NCBI RefSeq assembly: GCF_012427845.1
Contig: NZ_CP038498.1
Coordinates: forward strand, 3,968,001-4,032,000
Direction: 5' to 3'
Source of the DNA: Pectobacterium punjabense
Lineage (GTDB): Bacteria > Pseudomonadota > Gammaproteobacteria > Enterobacterales > Enterobacteriaceae
DNA: 64,000 nt
In this document: piece by piece, positions 57,063-64,000 of the stretch
Numbering within the stretch: the first letter of the stretch is position 1
How the letters are laid out: each line of letters opens with the position of its first letter
Position numbers and translations under genes: made by a program
The notes under the pieces: generated by a model
Told to the model about the DNA's origin: nothing
The model's database searches: none
What the model saw: the letters and a program-made list of their open reading frames with translations, nothing else

Positions 57063-57908
57063 ATGTCTACCTATTTAGTTGGCGATGTTCACGGCTGTTT
57101 AGTTGAACTCAAAGCGCTATTAGCGCAAGTTTCCTTTAATCCTGAGCAGGATACGCTCTGGCTAACCGGCGATTTAGTCGCACGTGGGCCGGACTCGCTT
57201 CAGGTTCTGCGCTTCGTTCGCTCTCTCGGTTCAGCTGTCCGTATGGTACTTGGCAATCACGATCTGCACCTGCTGGCCGTTTATGCCGGTATCAGCCGCA
57301 ACAAACCGAAAGATCGTCTCAACGATCTTCTCACCGCACCGGATGCGGACGAGCTAATTAACTGGCTACGCCGTCAGCCGATCTTACAGGTCGATGACGA
57401 TCTTAAGCTGGTCATGGCGCACGCAGGCATCACACCACAGTGGGATCTACCGACGGCACTCATGTGCGCGCGCGAAGTTGAAGCGATCCTGAGCAGCGAC
57501 AGTTACCCGCTTTTCCTTGATGCCATGTACGGCGATATGCCAAACCACTGGAGCCCAGAGCTCAGCGGCTTGGCACGTCTACGCTTTAGTACCAATGTTT
57601 TTACCCGCATGCGTTACTGTTTCTCTGGCGGACAGTTGGATATGCTCTGCAAAGAACCACCGGGTCAGGCACCTTCCCTGCTAAAACCATGGTTTGATCT
57701 ACCCAGTCAAATCGCTGGAGAATACGCCATTGTGTTCGGCCATTGGGCATCACTGGAAGGGAAAGGCACGCCGGAAAACATTTATGCGCTGGATACCGGG
57801 TGCTGTTGGGGGGGAGAAATGACGATGCTGCGTTGGGACGATAAGCGCTACTTTACACAACCGTCACTCTCATCAACTACCGAACTCTCTGGCGATATCA
57901 CGCTCTGA
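57063..57908 (+). CDS. apaH: Symmetrical Ap4A hydrolase
   Basis: ApaH cleaves Ap4A to two ADP and also removes Np4 caps from RNA. The 281-residue product shows the phosphoesterase motifs [25 protein letters not shown] and GHWASLEG. It starts 2 nt after apaG. In E. coli folA follows apaH directly; here about 2 kb of other genes lie between. Confidence 0.96.
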   Translation: MSTYLVGDVHGCLVELKALLAQVSFNPEQDTLWLTGDLVARGPDSLQVLRFVRSLGSAVRMVLGNHDLHLLAVYAGISRNKPKDRLNDLLTAPDADELINWLRRQPILQVDDDLKLVMAHAGITPQWDLPTALMCAREVEAILSSDSYPLFLDAMYGDMPNHWSPELSGLARLRFSTNVFTRMRYCFSGGQLDMLCKEPPGQAPSLLKPWFDLPSQIAGEYAIVFGHWASLEGKGTPENIYALDTGCCWGGEMTMLRWDDKRYFTQPSLSSTTELSGDITL

Positions 57909-57960
57909 AATGGGTGAATAATACACCAGTATCTCCATTCCATCGCTAGCCGTGCCATTG

Positions 57961-58155
57961 TCATAGAAAGGGGAAGGTCGTATCAGACTGCACCTGCCTG
58001 GATGGCGGCACGGCCAACGCCTCAGCGGGAATCGACCAGATACCGCCACCAAGAAACCCAGCCAGACCAACGGCTTCTACACCATCTGACGGTAATTCGC
58101 GGCGGCGTGGATCGCTTAAGCGATCAGTATTCAGATTGCTGCTTCTATTCGTCAT
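57961..58155 (-). CDS. Small protein of unknown function
   Basis: A 64-residue ORF, MTNRSSNLNTDRLSDPRRRE then LPSDGVEAVGLAGFLGGGIW and a tail ending TTFPFL. AGGAG stands 9 nt before the ATG, which is better support than most unknown small ORFs have. It is hydrophilic at the N-terminus with a glycine-rich middle, no clear membrane segment and no recognised domain. It is alone between apaH and the YdcZ-type gene, on the strand opposite apaH, and ends about 50 nt from the apaH stop. Confidence 0.5.
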   Translation of the reverse strand: MTNRSSNLNTDRLSDPRRRELPSDGVEAVGLAGFLGGGIWSIPAEALAVPPSRQVQSDTTFPFL

Positions 58156-58296
58156 GTGTACTGTCTCCTACCTATCAAACACAGCGGCTTAACGACATCT
58201 TGATTTAACGACAAAAGCCGCAACCCGTTGTCATACTAGCGATAATAGATGACGAAAATGTGACCCATTTCTGCTAAAAAATAGAGAGTTAGCCGC

Positions 58297-58821
58297 TCAT
58301 TGTGGTTGCTTATAGGTTTCAACGGCAGGTTTTGTCAGCGGTTGAGAAACCGCAGAATATTGCACCACCAGCATCCCCATGACGATGAGCGCTACACCCG
58401 CTATACGCCCTAACGTCGCTGGCCTCACCGCCAACCCCATCAAGCCAAAGTGGTCAATAATCAGCGATGCCACAACCTGACCGACAATTACGCAGACAAT
58501 AAATCCTGAAGCGCCGAGCTTTGGCGTCAGTAATAACGCGGCGGTGATATAAGCCACACCCGCTATCCCACCCAGCCAGATCCACCACGATCCCTGTAAG
58601 GTATGACCAACCGTTGGAGCGGGTACTCGGGCAGCAAACAGGATCGGCAACAACACACAGATACTTACCAGCAGTGATGCCAACGTTGCCCAAAGCGGAT
58701 GGCCTAACGAGCGCCCCAACGCCGCGTTGCTGGCTGCCTGAAAAGGCACAATGCTACCAGCAAGTACAGCAACACCTAACGGCAGCAACAGTGAGAGAGA
58801 AAAAGAAGAGAATAACGACAT
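58297..58821 (-). CDS. YdcZ/DMT-family transporter
   Basis: The 174-residue protein is of the half-size DMT (DUF606/YdcZ) family with about five membrane segments: LPLGVAVLAGSIVPFQAASN, WWIWLGGIAGVAYITAALLL, SGFIVCVIVGQVVASLIIDH and others. Members probably act as dimers to export small molecules, and the substrate is unknown. The divergent LysR gene 102 nt away is the likely regulator. Confidence 0.85.
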   Translation of the reverse strand: MSLFSSFSLSLLLPLGVAVLAGSIVPFQAASNAALGRSLGHPLWATLASLLVSICVLLPILFAARVPAPTVGHTLQGSWWIWLGGIAGVAYITAALLLTPKLGASGFIVCVIVGQVVASLIIDHFGLMGLAVRPATLGRIAGVALIVMGMLVVQYSAVSQPLTKPAVETYKQPQ

Positions 58822-58923
58822 GGAACCCCCTGGCTCACAATATAAAATTCACAACGTCATTGGGATGTTCCAATACTCATCCATCCATTAAACTAATGGA
58901 AATTCGTAATTTTCACATGAGAC

Positions 58924-59838
58924 ATGCATAGAATGGATGATTTGCGTCGTATCGACATGAATTTGCTGCTAACACTTCATGCTCTGCTGACGGAAAAACA
59001 CGTTACGCGGGCTGCGCTACGTCTGCACCGCAGCCAGCCTGCCGTCAGCCATTCACTATCACAGCTGCGTCAGATTTTTAACGATCCATTGTTAGTCCGG
59101 CGTGAGGCTGGTTTGACGCTAACAACCCGCGCTCAGGCACTACTCGATCCGCTGGAACAGGCGCTTGATCAACTAAACGGACTTATTCAAGCACCACAGT
59201 TCGATCCGCGTCATAGCACACGACATTTCCGTTTAGTCCTCTCTGATTACGGTACGAATGCCGTCCTGCCAACGCTCATGCGGCATCTCCGTACACAGGC
59301 TCCTGGTATTTCGCTGTCCGTCGGCCATGCTGGTCGCGAAATGATGCTGGCACAGTTGATCGATGGAGAAATTGACTTAGCCCTCGGCGTATTCCCTGAA
59401 CGCCCGTCGGAGGTACACGCAGAACTTCTCTTTGAAGAGCATTTTTCCTGTCTGGCCGACCGCGCCACGCTGCCGGAAAACGGCACACTGTCGTTTAGCG
59501 AATGGCTGGAAAGGCCGCACATTCTGATCACGATGCATCCTGATTCTGCCAATGAAATTGACAGTACGCTGGCAGCCAGTGGCCAATCGCGTAATGTCGT
59601 GCTGGCACTGCCCCACTGGCATGCTGCCATCAACCTCATTGCCGGTACTGACCTGATTTTGACGGCTGCGCGACGCAGCATGTCACAAATCAATTCGCCT
59701 GATTTGCACGTTTTTCCACCGCCGTTCACGATCCCCAATTTCGCATTCCAGCAGGTGTGGCATACGCGACGCGAAAGCGATCCTGCGCATCGCTGGCTGA
59801 GAAAAGCCATTTGGGAAAGCTGTCAGGCGGGGAAGTAA
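58924..59838 (+). CDS. LysR-family transcriptional regulator
   Basis: The 304-residue protein has an N-terminal helix-turn-helix (LRRIDMNLLLTLHALLTEKH, then TRAALRLHRSQPAVSHSLSQLRQIFNDPLLVR) and a C-terminal substrate-binding domain starting near residue 90. It is divergent from the YdcZ-type transporter, the common LysR arrangement. The start may be 58924 or 58933; neither has a clear ribosome site. The ligand is unknown. Confidence 0.9.
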   Translation: MHRMDDLRRIDMNLLLTLHALLTEKHVTRAALRLHRSQPAVSHSLSQLRQIFNDPLLVRREAGLTLTTRAQALLDPLEQALDQLNGLIQAPQFDPRHSTRHFRLVLSDYGTNAVLPTLMRHLRTQAPGISLSVGHAGREMMLAQLIDGEIDLALGVFPERPSEVHAELLFEEHFSCLADRATLPENGTLSFSEWLERPHILITMHPDSANEIDSTLAASGQSRNVVLALPHWHAAINLIAGTDLILTAARRSMSQINSPDLHVFPPPFTIPNFAFQQVWHTRRESDPAHRWLRKAIWESCQAGK

Positions 59839-59856
59839 AGTAACGGGTAAGAAAAC

Positions 59857-59883
59857 GAAAAAACCCGCAACAAAGGCGGGTTT
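59857..59883 (-). terminator. folA terminator
   Basis: On the minus strand AAACCCGC (59883-59876) pairs with GCGGGTTT (59868-59861), followed by TTTCGTTTTC, about 47 nt after the folA stop. It also lies between the convergent LysR and folA genes; the T run marks the folA direction. Confidence 0.8.
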
Positions 59884-59929
59884 GGGTATTCATCGTATTA
59901 CCGACAGCGCGTTATCGCAGGAAAGGTGC

Positions 59930-60412
59930 TTAGCGGCGTTCCAGAATTTCAAAGCAGTAACTGTGTGAGTTACGCTCATCAGCATCATGGAATTCGCTGA
60001 AAACAGACTGCCATTCGTCCGGCTCATAGTCAGGGAAATGCGTGTCGCCTTCCACTTCAGCATCAATATGCGTCAGGTAGAGACGATTAGCCTGCGCCAG
60101 CATTTGCTGATAAATACTGCCGCCGCCAATCACCATCACTTCTTCAACCTCGCCCGCCGCCGCCAGCGCAGCATCTAACGAAGAGACCCAGGTCACACGT
60201 TCGTCATCACCGGGATGATTACTCACAACAATGTTCAGTCTGCCGGGCAGCGGCTGACCGATAGAGCGGAAGGTGTTACGCCCCATAATAATCGGCTTAT
60301 TAAGCGTATTACGCTTAAACCATGCCAGATCGGCTGGCAAATGCCACGGCATCGCGTTTTCCATGCCAATCACGCGATCCACTGCCAGTGCAGCAATCAA
60401 ACTAATAACCAT
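59930..60412 (-). CDS. folA: Dihydrofolate reductase
   Basis: FolA reduces dihydrofolate to tetrahydrofolate with NADPH. The 160-residue product begins [20 protein letters not shown] with [28 protein letters not shown] and [12 protein letters not shown], the substrate and cofactor sites, and ends YCFEILERR as in E. coli. The active-site acid (Asp in PADLAWF) is present. It is a single gene with its own terminator. Confidence 0.96.
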   Translation of the reverse strand: MVISLIAALAVDRVIGMENAMPWHLPADLAWFKRNTLNKPIIMGRNTFRSIGQPLPGRLNIVVSNHPGDDERVTWVSSLDAALAAAGEVEEVMVIGGGSIYQQMLAQANRLYLTHIDAEVEGDTHFPDYEPDEWQSVFSEFHDADERNSHSYCFEILERR

Positions 60413-60522
60413 GGTGAAAAAACCCTGTAGGTCAGAAAATTGCTGACACTATACGGAAAGCCCCTTCACTCGTCGACATGGAGACGAGACCGAAACGCAA
60501 TATAAGAGAGCTCCGACGCTAT

Positions 60523-60993
60523 TTATACTCCTGGCCGTTTACGGTAGAGCCAGATTCCCGGTAAAGACAGGCCGATAGAGAGCGCACCGACAATAAAACT
60601 GGCCTTTAGGAAATTGGTCATCATGACGCTCATCAGCGCTTCGCTGTAGCCAAGGTGCGAAATCTCCACCACCGAAATCATCGCCGTGTAGGCAGAAATA
60701 CCGGGAAACATCGGAATGACGGCTGCCACAGTGAAGACTTTCGGATGCGCCAGCAGCCAGCGTGACCAGCGAATACCCGTGATGCCAATCAGGATTGCCG
60801 CCAGAAACGATGCCCATTCGATATTCATACCAAAATGTATCGCCAGAAACCGTACGCCATGCCCGACGCCTCCCAACAGCGCGCAGTAAGGCAGCACTTT
60901 CAGTGGCACATTGAAGACCATAGCAAACCCCAATGCAGGGACCGCGGCCAGCACCATATCCTGCAAGAGCGCCCAGAGTAAACTTAAGCCCAT
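60523..60993 (-). CDS. yjjB: ThrE-type exporter, small subunit YjjB
   Basis: YjjB with YjjP forms a split ThrE-family exporter; in E. coli the pair exports succinate under anaerobic conditions. The 156-residue product starts [20 protein letters not shown] and has four or five membrane segments, with [20 protein letters not shown] conserved. The 26-residue upstream extension is rejected because it lies inside yjjP and is not conserved. It overlaps yjjP by 10 nt. Confidence 0.88.
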   Translation of the reverse strand: MGLSLLWALLQDMVLAAVPALGFAMVFNVPLKVLPYCALLGGVGHGVRFLAIHFGMNIEWASFLAAILIGITGIRWSRWLLAHPKVFTVAAVIPMFPGISAYTAMISVVEISHLGYSEALMSVMMTNFLKASFIVGALSIGLSLPGIWLYRKRPGV

Positions 60994-61841
60994 CCGCGTA
61001 ACCCCCACAGCGACATCGCCATCACCACACCAATACAGGTTGCCAGCGTCAATAAACTCGCCACCGTCCAACGTGCCAGACCGGTATTCACGTGCCCTTT
61101 AAACATATCCGCCACAGCGTTAATTAGCGGAAAGCCGGGAACCAGCAGCAGCACACTCGCCGCCATCGCCACCGTTGAGGTCTGAGAAAAAACCGGCAGG
61201 CGCATCAACAGCCCGGATGCCGACGTCGCGACAAACGCGGTAATACAGAAATTGATTAGCGGATTCAGGTGCCGTCCGGTAAAAACCTGTCGGACGTACA
61301 TCGCCAGGCCGCTGGCAATCAGCGTGACAATAAACGCATCCCACCCGCCGCCGTTCAAACGGCTGAAGCAGCCGCAGGAGAGCGCCACAACGGAAACCAT
61401 CAGCCAACGCGGGTAGCGCAGTGGCTTAATATTTCCCAGACGCTTCTCCACGCCTGCCACATCCAGCAGTTTATGCTCGGCCATGATCACCGCATGCTGC
61501 ACCTCAATAACGACGTGCATATTAATGCCGCGATCCACATTCTTCCGCGTTGACGTCAGGCAATGCCCCTGCATGATGGTGGTTAGGACAATCGAATTTG
61601 CCGAAATTGAACTCTCAACGCTATCGGCCCCCAGTGCCATACCCAACCTTGAAGACAGCTGCTCCACGACCATACTTTCTGCACCATGCTGTAACAGCAG
61701 CAGCGCACACTGAATACACAGTCGGGTTATCTCCCGCTGCTGTGGTGCTTCACCCATCCGTTTTGCGCCACTGACTTGTTTTTCACCACTAAATGGTTTT
61801 TCACCACTGAATGGTTCACGGTTCTCACGTTCACTGACCAT
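60984..61841 (-). CDS. yjjP: ThrE-type exporter, large subunit YjjP
   Basis: YjjP is the partner of YjjB. The 285-residue product has a cytoplasmic N-terminal domain ([31 protein letters not shown]) and five membrane segments ending SLWGLRGWA. Compared with E. coli (256), there is an extra 28-residue N-terminus made of [12 protein letters not shown] and QVSGAK repeats (residues 10-27). An alternative start at 61757 ([13 protein letters not shown]) would remove the repeats, but its upstream site is no better. Confidence 0.86.
   Translation of the reverse strand: MVSERENREPFSGEKPFSGEKQVSGAKRMGEAPQQREITRLCIQCALLLLQHGAESMVVEQLSSRLGMALGADSVESSISANSIVLTTIMQGHCLTSTRKNVDRGINMHVVIEVQHAVIMAEHKLLDVAGVEKRLGNIKPLRYPRWLMVSVVALSCGCFSRLNGGGWDAFIVTLIASGLAMYVRQVFTGRHLNPLINFCITAFVATSASGLLMRLPVFSQTSTVAMAASVLLLVPGFPLINAVADMFKGHVNTGLARWTVASLLTLATCIGVVMAMSLWGLRGWA
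61761..61814 (-). repeat. Three tandem 18-bp units in the yjjP 5' end
   Basis: On the minus strand CCATTCAGTGGTGAAAAA, CCATTTAGTGGTGAAAAA and CAAGTCAGTGGCGCAAAA follow one another. The first two differ at one base. They would encode [12 protein letters not shown] and QVSGAK if translation starts at 61841. The copy number could vary between strains by slippage. Confidence 0.85.
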
Positions 61842-61990
61842 GTTGTTCTCTCAACCCGCCCCTGAAATTAACCACAAAAAATGAAAGGGTAATTGTTAAC
61901 ATATCGCCGCCGAATAACCAATAAGTGTGATGCGAATTCATTATTCTGGCGTTATGATTCCCCTCGCCCCTCTCTTTTTTACTGTCTGGA

Positions 61991-62611
61991 ATGATCATGC
62001 TAGAAACATCGCTGTTTGTCGCGACCATCGCCACGTTAGGGATGATCTCCCCCGGCCCCGACTTTTTCCTCGTCATCAGGAATGCCGCGCGCTACCCACG
62101 CGTCGCCGCACTGATGACCGCATTTGGTGTAATCTGCGGTGTAGCAACCCATATGGCGTACTGCGTCGCCGGGCTCGCCGTCGTCATCACCACCACGCCG
62201 TGGCTGTTTAATGTACTGAAATATGCCGGTGCCGCCTATCTAATCTGGATCGGTGTTCAGGCACTATTCACGCGCGGTGGCAGCAAGCTGGATGTATCAC
62301 ATCTGGCACAGCAAAGCGTCAGCCTGAAGAAAGCCTTCCTGCAAGGTTATCTCTGCAACCTGCTTAACCCGAAAGCCACACTATTCTTTCTGGCAATGTT
62401 CACTCAGGTTCTAAATATTCACTCCGGTATTGGTGAAAAACTGTGGTATGCCATGATTATCTGGGGACTATCTGTCGTCTGGTGGCCGCTGTTGGTGGTG
62501 CTTTTCCAAAGCGAACCGGTACGGCGCGGATTAGCTAAAGTACAGAAACTGGTAGATAAGCTGCTGGGAACGGTGTTGATCGCGTTAGGTATCAAAGTAG
62601 CGCTGGGTTGA
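61991..62611 (+). CDS. LysE/RhtB-family amino acid exporter
   Basis: The 206-residue protein has about six membrane segments and the RhtB signatures ATLGMISPGPDFFLVIRNAAR and GYLCNLLNPKATLFFLAMF. Such proteins export homoserine, threonine or related amino acids. The start is 61991 or 61997 (the second Met). It is single, divergent from yjjP with about 150 nt between. Confidence 0.88.
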   Translation: MIMLETSLFVATIATLGMISPGPDFFLVIRNAARYPRVAALMTAFGVICGVATHMAYCVAGLAVVITTTPWLFNVLKYAGAAYLIWIGVQALFTRGGSKLDVSHLAQQSVSLKKAFLQGYLCNLLNPKATLFFLAMFTQVLNIHSGIGEKLWYAMIIWGLSVVWWPLLVVLFQSEPVRRGLAKVQKLVDKLLGTVLIALGIKVALG

Positions 62612-62683
62612 TAATGCCGTCTGGAGCGATATACCCCCTCCGATTTTCACCGAAGGGGGTTATGGTCTTATCCTGAAGTGGGC

Positions 62684-63052
62684 TTAGTAACTGGCATAAT
62701 AAACACGTAATCGATGTTGATCGGGATCGAGTGCCACGAACGTCAGGCCAAAATCCATCTGGGTGATGTCCTGAGCGATAGTTATATTCCGTGCCTTCCA
62801 GCTTTCATACATCGCATTCAATACAGCCTCACTCTCGACACGAATGGCTAATTCGCTACCACCGCCCACTAATTGCGCTACCGGTTTAACCTCATGCTTA
62901 GACCACAACCCCAATAACAACCCAGAGTCAAAGGCAAACATGGCAAAGTGTTCTGACTTCTCAATAGGCTGAAAATCAAACAGTTCACGATAGAAACGTT
63001 CACTGGCAACAGCATTTTCCACATATAAAATAATAAAATTTGGTGCGTTCAT
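62684..63052 (-). CDS. VOC-superfamily (glyoxalase-like) protein
   Basis: A 122-residue protein with the beta-alpha-beta-beta-beta fold of the vicinal oxygen chelate family: MNAPNFIILYVENAVASERFY at the start and FVALDPDQHRLRVYYAS at the end. AGGGAG precedes the ATG at 63050-63052; the longer ORF to 63133 is rejected. Phenol/drug-binding or glyoxalase roles are both seen in the family. The WYL regulator just upstream may control it. Confidence 0.85.
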   Translation of the reverse strand: MNAPNFIILYVENAVASERFYRELFDFQPIEKSEHFAMFAFDSGLLLGLWSKHEVKPVAQLVGGGSELAIRVESEAVLNAMYESWKARNITIAQDITQMDFGLTFVALDPDQHRLRVYYASY

Positions 63053-63149
63053 CAGAGACTCCCTGTAATCAGGTGAGATATAAGCAGAAGGATTCTGCTT
63101 GCCTGAATGCATCGTAGTACGCCCTGATGTCAATTTTTGTCAGTAGCCA

Positions 63150-63842
63150 TTACTGCTGAGGAATGCCCTCTTTTTCATACCACTCTTTTAATAACTGCTG
63201 CCGACGACGAGGATAGCGCTGTTCCAACACCGACATGCTACGGATACGTTCAGCTCTGAAATGACGAAACTGCTGACGACGTTCGCACCAGGCGGCAATC
63301 ACGTGCGTTTGATCGAAAAACCCCAATGCAAACGGCCAGATAACACGGTGGGATTCATCCCCCTGAAGGTCACAATAAGCAATCTCCGTACGACGTTCTG
63401 CACGAATAGCATGACGCAAGACAGATAAATCGATAACAGCAGCGGGAGTAACTTCTGCCTTACCCACTAATAATCCTGAGGAATCGAGTGCATTGCGCAA
63501 CTCTGGCGGTAATACCGCCGCAATCTTCATCAACGCATTACGGGCTGCCCCCGCCAAACGCTCATCTGTTCTTCGGACTACCCAGCGCGATCCCAATACC
63601 AATGCTTCAATTTCCTCTTCTGAAAACATCAGAGGAGGGAGAATGAACCCTGGGCGCAGGATATAACCTAATCCCGCCTCGCCCTCAATATGCGCTCCCT
63701 GCAACTGTAGCGTAGCAATATCACGATAGACGGTTCTCTGGCTCACATTTAACTTTTCCGCCAAATACGCCCCTGTTACGGGAAACCGGTGATGGCGTAA
63801 TATCTGTAAAAGCTCAAGTAAACGCTGCGTTCTGGACATCAT
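63150..63842 (-). CDS. WYL-domain transcriptional regulator
   Basis: The 230-residue protein has an N-terminal DeoR-type winged helix (MMSRTQRLLELLQILRHHRF, then SQRTVYRDIATLQLQGAHIEG), and a WYL domain from about residue 140 (RTEIAYCDLQGDESHRVIWP, GFFDQTHVIAAWCERRQQFR). This layout is that of the YafY family. It ends 97 nt before the VOC gene on the same strand, which is a plausible target. Confidence 0.88.
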   Translation of the reverse strand: MMSRTQRLLELLQILRHHRFPVTGAYLAEKLNVSQRTVYRDIATLQLQGAHIEGEAGLGYILRPGFILPPLMFSEEEIEALVLGSRWVVRRTDERLAGAARNALMKIAAVLPPELRNALDSSGLLVGKAEVTPAAVIDLSVLRHAIRAERRTEIAYCDLQGDESHRVIWPFALGFFDQTHVIAAWCERRQQFRHFRAERIRSMSVLEQRYPRRRQQLLKEWYEKEGIPQQ

Positions 63843-63932
63843 CTCACCCTGATTTCAGGCATAGAAAACCTGTTCAATACCGGCCTTAAAACAGAGTGGC
63901 TGGAAAGAGGGTTTCAGGCTAAATAAAAATAC

Positions 63933-63963
63933 AAAAAAGCCAGCGCTGTTACCAACGCTGGCT
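63933..63963 (-). terminator. Terminator of a gene beyond the right edge
   Basis: On the minus strand AGCCAGCG (63963-63956) pairs with CGCTGGCT (63945-63938), followed by TTTTTTG. It should end a minus-strand gene whose last bases may lie in the final 35 nt of the window; that gene cannot be identified. Confidence 0.75.
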
Positions 63964-64000
63964 TTCATCATCGGTTTATTGCCTACCGAAGCCGGCCAAT

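Noticed and set aside
63967..64000. 3' end of a gene at the right edge
   Set aside because: On the minus strand one frame ends LAGFGRQ and another IGRLR, but 34 bases are too few to identify a gene.

Overview
The window is chromosomal DNA of an enterobacterium, most probably a soft-rot Pectobacterium. This is an inference. The gene order (dcw cluster, cra, ilvIH, leuABCD, sgrR-thiBPQ, polB-rapA-rluA, djlA-lptD-surA-pdxA-rsmA-apaGH, folA) follows Escherichia coli, but the spacer repeats, a secreted GH43 glycosidase and the accessory genes are of a kind known from plant-associated Enterobacterales. No rRNA, tRNA, CRISPR array or prophage was seen.

Layout. 1-11.9 kb, minus strand: the dcw cell wall and division operon, read mraZ-rsmH-ftsL-ftsI-murE-murF-mraY-murD-ftsW-murG-murC (murC runs off the left edge), with a clear Pmra promoter and MraZ operator. 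12.6-16.7 kb: alaE, cra and ilvIH. 17-19 kb: an acyl-CoA ligase-like gene where E. coli has leuO. 19.1-24.3 kb: leuL attenuator and leuABCD. 24.3-31.1 kb: an accessory block in the place of setA, holding azlCD-like exporter genes with an AraC regulator, a group II intron with a broken reverse transcriptase gene, a chemoreceptor, and a small-ORF/HTH pair whose first gene is frameshifted. 31.1-36.6 kb: sgrS/sgrT, sgrR, a TPP riboswitch and thiBPQ. 36.6-43.3 kb: GH43 enzyme, ivbL-ilvBN, yabI, a diguanylate cyclase. 43.3-43.6 kb: a large composite ERIC-type repeat. 43.7-57.9 kb: polB, rapA, rluA, djlA, lptD-surA-pdxA-rsmA-apaG-apaH. 58-64 kb: a small unknown ORF, a YdcZ-type transporter with a LysR regulator, folA, yjjPB, a LysE/RhtB exporter, a VOC protein and a WYL regulator.

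How the genes work together. Two acetolactate synthases (IlvIH, IlvBN) and LeuABCD form the branched-chain amino acid pathway, and both leuABCD and ilvBN carry leader peptides rich in the codons of their end products. AzlCD, AlaE, YjjPB and the RhtB-type protein are all likely amino acid exporters. SgrR, SgrS and SgrT form the sugar-phosphate stress response. LptD, SurA and DjlA serve the envelope.

The points most worth a second look are the composite ERIC element made of about ten consecutive hairpins, the decayed small-ORF/HTH module with its palindromic operator, the intron whose RT core is deleted, and a duplicated motif in the pairing region of SgrS. I did not find a convincing wholly new system; the HTH module is the best candidate.
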